Part shown: positions 6,330 through 9,758 of the stretch, one piece after another
Position numbering within the stretch: position 1 is the first letter of the stretch
How the letters are laid out: each line of letters begins with the position of its first letter
Origin: Colimorpha_A sp045533115
Lineage (GTDB): Bacteria > Bacillota > Clostridia > Oscillospirales > CAG-272
Length of the DNA stretch: 9,758 bases
Assembly: GCA_045533115.1 (NCBI GenBank)
Contig: JAZSHF010000029.1
Coordinates: 1-9,758, forward strand
Reading direction: 5' to 3'
The notes under the pieces: model-generated
What the model was told of the DNA's origin: nothing
What the model saw: only the letters and a program-made list of their open reading frames with translations
The model's database searches: none
Program-made: the position numbers and the translations under genes

Positions 6330-6514
6330 CATTTTTAGCAGTTTTCATCAATTTTGAACTTGACAACTGTGCCTTTTTTGTAATATTTCTGTAGACGACA
6401 GCGCTATTTTAAGGAAAGACGTTTGTAAATTCTCCTTGGTCGTTTGGCGTGTGATAACTCTATTCTGCCATAGATTTACATAAACTTTTGTTTTTTCTTA
6501 CAGTTGCACTTGAT

Positions 6515-6543
6515 AGTATAATTCGCCCAACTCGATGCGTCAA
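6515..6543 (-). promoter_or_regulatory. Second, distal minus-strand promoter in the operon leader
   Basis: On the minus strand TTGACG (6538-6543), 17 bp, TATACT (6515-6520). It is flanked by 7-bp inverted repeats ACAGTTG (6500-6506) and CAACTGT (6541-6547). Transcription from here would give a leader of about 250 nt before the 589-aa gene. I see no terminator or ORF with a start in that leader, only an orphan AAGGAG at 6432-6437. Confidence 0.6.
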
Positions 6544-6590
6544 CTGTATGCACCGCAACTATCTCCACGAAAACCATTTAAGCAATGAAC

Positions 6591-7148
6591 TCACTTTACC
6601 TCAAATTTCGCCAAGAAATTCGACAACCTCTTGTAAAGCAGAACCGTAACGATGCTTATGGACACCGTTTTAATGACGTTGAAGCCGATAACGAACCAAA
6701 ATACCGAGCTAAATACGCCCGCCGCCGCGCCACCCATATAGAGCGGAAAAACGATAAAGCGGTTGACGAGTGCAGCCGTTACTGTGCCGATAACGCAAGC
6801 ACCGCAAAGCGAAAACGCGACGGTCTTCAAGCCCTTGCGAAATCGGTAGACGACTGACGGAAGAATGACAAACGAGCTTGTCATAAGAAAATTTGCAATT
6901 TCACCGACACCGCCGCTCGTTGTGTTTGTCAGCGCCAAAAGCTCCTTGACCAGCGTAACTGCGATCGCCTCAATAGGTCCAAAAAGAAATCCCGCGAGCA
7001 TAATGAATACGTTTCCAAAGTCAAGCTTAAGATACGGAGTTGCGGGAAATATCGGAAACGTCCAAAAGCTGAAAATGAAGGCAAACGCCGTGAAAAAAGC
7101 AAGCGCAACGATTTTTTTGGTCGATAATCTTCCTTTATAATGTTTCAT
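6591..7148 (-). CDS. ribU: Riboflavin ECF transporter S-component (RibU-type)
   Basis: 185 aa with about six membrane segments. It is the substrate-binding subunit of an energy-coupling factor transporter that imports riboflavin together with shared EcfA/A'/T proteins, which are not in this window. The sequence has family hallmarks: PYLKLDFGNVFIMLAGFLFGPIEA (39-62, split by the first periplasm-facing loop), VTLVKELL (64-71) and GGVGEIANFLM (79-89). The length fits the family. The ATG at 7146-7148 is chosen because AAAGGAG lies 5-6 nt before it. A longer frame from a GTG at 7205 would begin inside the riboswitch terminator and is rejected. An FMN riboswitch immediately upstream independently supports riboflavin transport. 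I see no terminator between this gene and the downstream operon, so read-through is possible. Confidence 0.9.
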   Translation of the reverse strand: MKHYKGRLSTKKIVALAFFTAFAFIFSFWTFPIFPATPYLKLDFGNVFIMLAGFLFGPIEAIAVTLVKELLALTNTTSGGVGEIANFLMTSSFVILPSVVYRFRKGLKTVAFSLCGACVIGTVTAALVNRFIVFPLYMGGAAAGVFSSVFWFVIGFNVIKTVSISIVTVLLYKRLSNFLAKFEVK

Positions 7149-7170
7149 AATTTCTCCTTTCATCAGGAAA

Positions 7171-7203
7171 AGAAAAAAGCCTTGCGATAATAGGGCGCAA
7201 AGC
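7171..7203 (-). terminator. Intrinsic terminator of the FMN riboswitch (expression platform)
   Basis: On the minus strand GCTTTGCG (7196-7203) pairs with CGCAAGGC (7179-7186), giving 8 bp with one G-T and a 9-nt loop. TTTTTTCTTTT follows. It lies between the aptamer and the ribU ribosome site, so FMN binding probably causes premature termination. Confidence 0.8.
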
Positions 7204-7208
7204 ACAGT

Positions 7209-7320
7209 TCTCTTTTCTCATCCGGACTATACCGTCGGTATGGGAATTTCACCCATTCGGCACATAAGTGTTCGCGGACTGTCACCGCCGGTGTGGAATT
7301 TCGCCACGCCCCAAAGATAT
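7209..7320 (-). promoter_or_regulatory. FMN riboswitch (RFN element)
   Basis: The minus strand reads ATCTTTGGGGC...GTGGCGAAATTCC...ACCGGCGGTGACAGTCCGCGA...GTGAAATTCCC...ACCGACGGTATAGTCCGGATGAGA, which carries the conserved segments of the RFN aptamer in order. The closing P1 helix can form between TCTTT (7313-7317) and AAAGA (7211-7215). A terminator hairpin follows at once, and ribU is the controlled gene. High FMN should switch riboflavin uptake off. Confidence 0.95.
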
Positions 7321-7329
7321 TTTTTATTC

Positions 7330-7375
7330 GCAGGGCGCCGCCCTGCACCTGCCAAACTTTCCACAAAAAGTTTGG
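7330..7375. repeat. Pair of hairpins just upstream of the riboswitch
   Basis: gcagggc-gcc-gccctgc (7330-7346, 7-bp stem) lies next to ccaaacttt-ccacaa-aaagtttgg (7352-7375, 9-bp stem). Neither has a good T-tract. From memory, similar GC-rich hairpins after an AAACTTTTT stretch recur in Clostridia intergenic DNA; that is recollection, not a search result. They occupy the place where a ribU promoter would be expected. Confidence 0.55.
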
Positions 7376-7485
7376 ATCAAAAACTTTTGTAAAAATAAGT
7401 AATCCTCGTCCGAACAATGTGCGTCTGTTTTGGAATAACGCAAACGCATCTCGTTGCGATATGCGGTGCGCCGAGACGAGGGGTT

Positions 7486-7617
7486 CCCCGAAGCGAATGA
7501 AATGAGCTTTGGGGGTTCCGAGGTTGTCGCACCCTACAACGGCGGCGTTGCCGCCTACACCTCATCCACCGCAGACGCAGCGTCTGCGGTCCCCCTTCCC
7601 CAAAGGGAAGGCTAACA
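7486..7617. repeat. Composite of four hairpins, probable dispersed intergenic repeat
   Basis: Four stems follow each other: ccccgaagc/gctttgggg (7486-7494 with 7506-7514, one G-T), ggcggc/gccgcc (7541-7546 with 7550-7555), an 11-bp-arm near-perfect palindrome accgcagacgc/gcgtctgcggt (7568-7590), and ccttccc/gggaagg (7594-7611). CCTCATCC... followed by a CCTTCCCC-AAAGGGAAGG stem resembles a repeat I recall from Clostridia genomes. No coding content is accepted: open frames here are short and repetitive. Confidence 0.6.
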
Positions 7618-7651
7618 ACGTGGCGAATCTTCTTTAAGCCGAAAGAGGTTT

Positions 7652-7706
7652 CCAAAGGAGAAAACGTATAAAAATGCGTACGCATTTTTATCGGTTGTCT
7701 CCTTGG
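7652..7706. repeat. Large imperfect stem containing a perfect 24-bp palindrome
   Basis: Bases 7668-7691 are a perfect palindrome (half-site ataaaaatgcgt). The flanks ccaaaggagaaaacg (7652-7666) and cggttgtctccttgg (7692-7706) are also partly complementary, which extends the stem with one bulge and a few mismatches. There is no T-tract after it. It is best read as a palindromic mobile or dispersed element. Confidence 0.6.
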
Positions 7707-7722
7707 CGTGTTTCTTTTGTAA

Positions 7723-7748
7723 CTTTTCTTTGCACGAGCAAAGAAAAG
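7723..7748. repeat. 11-bp hairpin between tuf terminator and palindromic element
   Basis: cttttctttgc (7723-7733) pairs with gcaaagaaaag (7738-7748) around the tetraloop ACGA. It lies just beyond the tuf terminator, and seems to be the right-hand edge of the repeat-rich block. Confidence 0.55.
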
Positions 7749-7766
7749 TGGAAAGAAAACCGAATT

Positions 7767-7807
7767 AAAAAAGCCAGCCCCAAACACCCTTATGGGCGTT
7801 TGGGGCT
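7767..7807 (-). terminator. Intrinsic terminator of tuf
   Basis: A 14-bp stem (7776-7789 with 7794-7807, one G-T pair, core AGCCCCAAAC / GTTTGGGGCT) with a 4-nt loop is followed on the minus strand by GGC and six T residues (7767-7772). It lies about 30 nt after the tuf stop codon. Confidence 0.88.
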
Positions 7808-7837
7808 TTCAAGGGTATAATTAAATCTTAAATAAGA

Positions 7838-9040
7838 TTAAGCCTCGATTTCGGTAACGACACCGGAACCAACAGTTCTACCACCCTCACGGATAGCGAA
7901 ACGAAGACCCTTTTCGATAGCGATAGGAGTGATGAGCTCAACGTTCATAACAACGTTATCGCCGGGGCGGCACATCTCAACGTCAGCGGGAAGGCCGATA
8001 GTACCGGTAACGTCAGTAGTTCTGAAGTAGAACTGAGGACGGTAGCCGGGGAAGAAGGGCTTGGAACGTCCGCCTTCCTTCTCGGTAAGTACGTAAACGT
8101 TACCGGAGAACTTGGTGTGGGGCTGAACGGTGCCGGGCTTGCAGAGAACCTGACCTCTTTCGATCTCGTTCTTAGCGATACCACGGAGAAGAGCACCGAT
8201 GTTGTCGCCTGCTTCTGCCTGATCCATGAGCTTGTGGAACATTTCTACACCGGTAACGGTGGTGTTCTTCTTCTCATCGGAAAGACCAACGATCTCAACA
8301 ACGTCACCAACCTTAACAGTACCTCTCTCAACACGACCGGTAGCAACGGTACCACGGCCGGAGATAGAGAATACGTCCTCGACAGGCATAAGGAAGGGAA
8401 GGTCTGCACCACGCTCGGGAGTAGGAATGTAGCTGTCAACAGCGTCCATAAGCTCAGCCATGCAAGCGTACTCGGGAGCGGAAGGATCAGTGCTAGCGGA
8501 AGTGAGAGCATCACGAGCGGAACCGCGGATGATCGGCACGTTGTCACCGTCGAACTCGTAGGAAGAGAGAAGGTCACGAATTTCCATCTCAACGAGGTCG
8601 AGAAGCTCTGCGTCGTCAACGAGGTCGGTCTTGTTCATGAATACAACAAGCTGCGGAACTTCAACCTGACGAGCGAGAAGAACGTGCTCGCGGGTCTGAG
8701 CGAGAGGGCCGTCAGTACCTGCAACAACGAGGATTGCGCCGTCCATCTGAGCAGCACCGGTGATCATGTTCTTAACGTAGTCAGCGTGGCCGGGGCAGTC
8801 AACGTGAGCGTAGTGACGGTTGTCAGTCTCGTACTCAACGTGTCTGGAGTTGATTGTGATACCACGAGCTCTCTCCTCGGGGCAGTTGTCGATCTGGCTG
8901 TAATCAAGGAACTCAGAACCGTATGCAAGGGAAAGAGTCTTGGTGATCGCAGCAGTCAGAGTGGTCTTACCGTGGTCAACGTGACCGATAGTACCAATGT
9001 TTACGTGGGGTTTGGTTTTTTCAAACTTAGCCTTTGCCAT
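7838..9040 (-). CDS. tuf: Elongation factor Tu
   Basis: 400 aa, the normal length. EF-Tu is the GTPase that brings aminoacyl-tRNA to the ribosome. The GTPase domain shows GHVDHGKTT (19-27), switch I RGITIN (59-64), DCPGH (81-85), NKTD (136-139) and GSA (173-175). Domains 2 and 3 follow, with YRPQFYFRTTDVTG (333-346) and the C-terminal GLRFAIREGGRTVG. AAAGGAG lies 9 nt before the ATG. The gene follows fusA after a 167-bp gap with no terminator that I can see, which is the common str-operon order, and it ends at its own terminator. Compared with the usual consensus it has GTDGPLAQTREH for ATDGPMPQTREH, NKTD for NKCD, and SQIDNCPEER for DQIDNAPEEK. These look like lineage differences, not decay. 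Confidence 0.98.
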   Translation of the reverse strand: MAKAKFEKTKPHVNIGTIGHVDHGKTTLTAAITKTLSLAYGSEFLDYSQIDNCPEERARGITINSRHVEYETDNRHYAHVDCPGHADYVKNMITGAAQMDGAILVVAGTDGPLAQTREHVLLARQVEVPQLVVFMNKTDLVDDAELLDLVEMEIRDLLSSYEFDGDNVPIIRGSARDALTSASTDPSAPEYACMAELMDAVDSYIPTPERGADLPFLMPVEDVFSISGRGTVATGRVERGTVKVGDVVEIVGLSDEKKNTTVTGVEMFHKLMDQAEAGDNIGALLRGIAKNEIERGQVLCKPGTVQPHTKFSGNVYVLTEKEGGRSKPFFPGYRPQFYFRTTDVTGTIGLPADVEMCRPGDNVVMNVELITPIAIEKGLRFAIREGGRTVGSGVVTEIEA

Positions 9041-9207
9041 TTTAGTAATCTCCTTTAAATTAAATTTTTTATTTTTGGTTTATCTAAACAGCACGATACG
9101 GCTGATCAGAAACTATATCCGCTAAAATGTAACTTATTATTTACATCTGCGGCGAATTCGCTCTTAAAAATCAGAGCACGCAATTTGGAAGTGCAAAATA
9201 CTTTGAA

Positions 9208-9758
9208 TTATTTTGCTCTTGCCTTGATGATCTCGTCCTGAATGGACTTCGGAACATCCTGGAATCCGTCGGGCTCCATAACGTAAACTGCACGGCCCTG
9301 AGATCTTGAACGAAGAGCGGTTGCATAACCGAACATCTGAGCAAGCGGAACGTGAGCGTAAATTCTCGAAACTCCGGGAGCGATCTGCTCCATAGAATCC
9401 ATCTGTCCGCGGCGAGAGTTGATGTCACCGATGATATCGCCCATATAATCATCGGGAGTAGTTACGGAAACCTTCATAATCGGCTCTGTAAGAACAGGGT
9501 CAGCGCGTCTCATAGCTTCCTTAAATGCCATAGAACCGGCAATCTTGAATGCCATTTCAGAGGAGTCAACCTCGTGATAGGAACCGTCGAACAGGGTGAC
9601 CTTCACGTCAACAACGGAGTAGCCAGCCAGAACACCAGCACTCATTGCGCCCTGGATACCGGCATCGACTGCGGGGATGTACTCCTTGGGAACGGTACCG
9701 CCAACGACAGCGTTGACGAACTCGTAGCCCAAGTCGGATCGGAGCCATGTCGTTCTGT
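9208..9758 (-). CDS. fusA: Elongation factor G, C-terminal part (5' end beyond the window)
   Basis: About 183 residues are visible, covering most of domain IV and all of domain V of EF-G, the GTPase that drives translocation. Diagnostic stretches are VVGGTVPKEYIPAVDAGIQ, DGSYHEVDSSEMAFKIAGS, EPIMKVSVTTPDDYMGDIIGD and AQMFGYATALRSRSQGRAVY. It ends KARAK with TAA at 9208-9210. The first eight or so codons before DLGYEFVN do not fit the family in this frame, but another frame reads QNDMAP. This suggests a one-base error or frameshift near 9739, about 20 bases from the edge. tuf follows after 167 bp. The TTG at 9730-9732 is an internal leucine codon, not a start. Confidence 0.95.
   Translation of the reverse strand, partial: RTTWLRSDLGYEFVNAVVGGTVPKEYIPAVDAGIQGAMSAGVLAGYSVVDVKVTLFDGSYHEVDSSEMAFKIAGSMAFKEAMRRADPVLTEPIMKVSVTTPDDYMGDIIGDINSRRGQMDSMEQIAPGVSRIYAHVPLAQMFGYATALRSRSQGRAVYVMEPDGFQDVPKSIQDEIIKARAK

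Noticed and set aside
7149..7205. Longer ribU start at a GTG (7205), giving 204 aa
   Set aside because: The extra 19 codons would translate the riboswitch terminator hairpin and its T-tract. The ATG at 7148 has an AAAGGAG at the right distance.
7330..7748. CRISPR array
   Set aside because: The repeats are different hairpins of different sequence. There is no regular direct repeat with uniform spacers and no cas gene.
7377..7787. Minus-strand 136-aa frame through the repeat block
   Set aside because: It runs through the tuf terminator and several palindromes, and its residues are those expected from translating inverted repeats.
8117..9058. Plus-strand open frame (313 aa) opposite tuf
   Set aside because: Antisense shadow of EF-Tu, produced by its strong codon bias; no upstream ribosome site and no recognisable domain.
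9041..9207. tRNA or terminator between fusA and tuf
   Set aside because: I see no cloverleaf or T-loop signature. The only symmetric elements are a 6-bp AT-rich repeat (9127-9146) and a short palindrome around GAATTC, with no convincing T-tract.

Overview
The window looks like a piece of a Clostridia-type Bacillota genome, probably an Oscillospirales/Ruminococcaceae-like gut anaerobe. The reasons are the fusA-tuf order, strong AGGAGG-type ribosome binding sites, an FMN riboswitch in front of a RibU-type transporter, an NPxTG-type surface anchor and dispersed hairpin repeats. This placement is inference from gene style; no taxonomic search was done. Every gene I accept is on the minus strand, so the window reads from right to left.

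Right part (about 9758 to 7330): the 3' end of fusA (EF-G), then tuf (EF-Tu, 400 aa) closed by a strong intrinsic terminator. About 440 bp of non-coding DNA follows, packed with inverted repeats. They include a 24-bp perfect palindrome nested in a larger imperfect stem, and they look like one or more dispersed MITE-like elements.

Middle (7320 to 6591): an FMN riboswitch, its own intrinsic terminator, and a RibU-type riboflavin S-component. This is a self-contained, FMN-controlled vitamin uptake gene.

Centre (6590 to 1803): a leader of about 330 bp with two good minus-strand promoters, then a two-gene operon of paralogous calcineurin-like metallophosphoesterases. The first (589 aa) has no signal peptide and no anchor. 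The second (886 aa) has a signal peptide, an extra N-terminal module, an S/T/P-rich linker and a C-terminal membrane segment with a lysine tail. The catalytic halves align without gaps at roughly 87% identity, while the N-terminal halves are far more diverged. Both keep every expected metal ligand. A duplicated enzyme trimmed so that one copy should stay in the cytosol and the other sit on the surface is the most unusual thing here.

Left part (1802 to 1): the operon's terminator sits exactly at the break of a C-terminal remnant of a sugar-phosphate isomerase/epimerase-like gene. Then come about 320 bp with no convincing gene, a secreted CBM9-like surface protein with an NPATG-type sorting motif, a compact structured inverted-repeat element with a second 24-bp palindrome, a terminator, and the start of a nitroreductase-family gene running off the edge. 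The surface binding protein, the isomerase remnant and the exported phosphoesterase suggest a role at the cell surface, perhaps with glycans or phosphorylated polymers. The sequence alone does not show the substrates.
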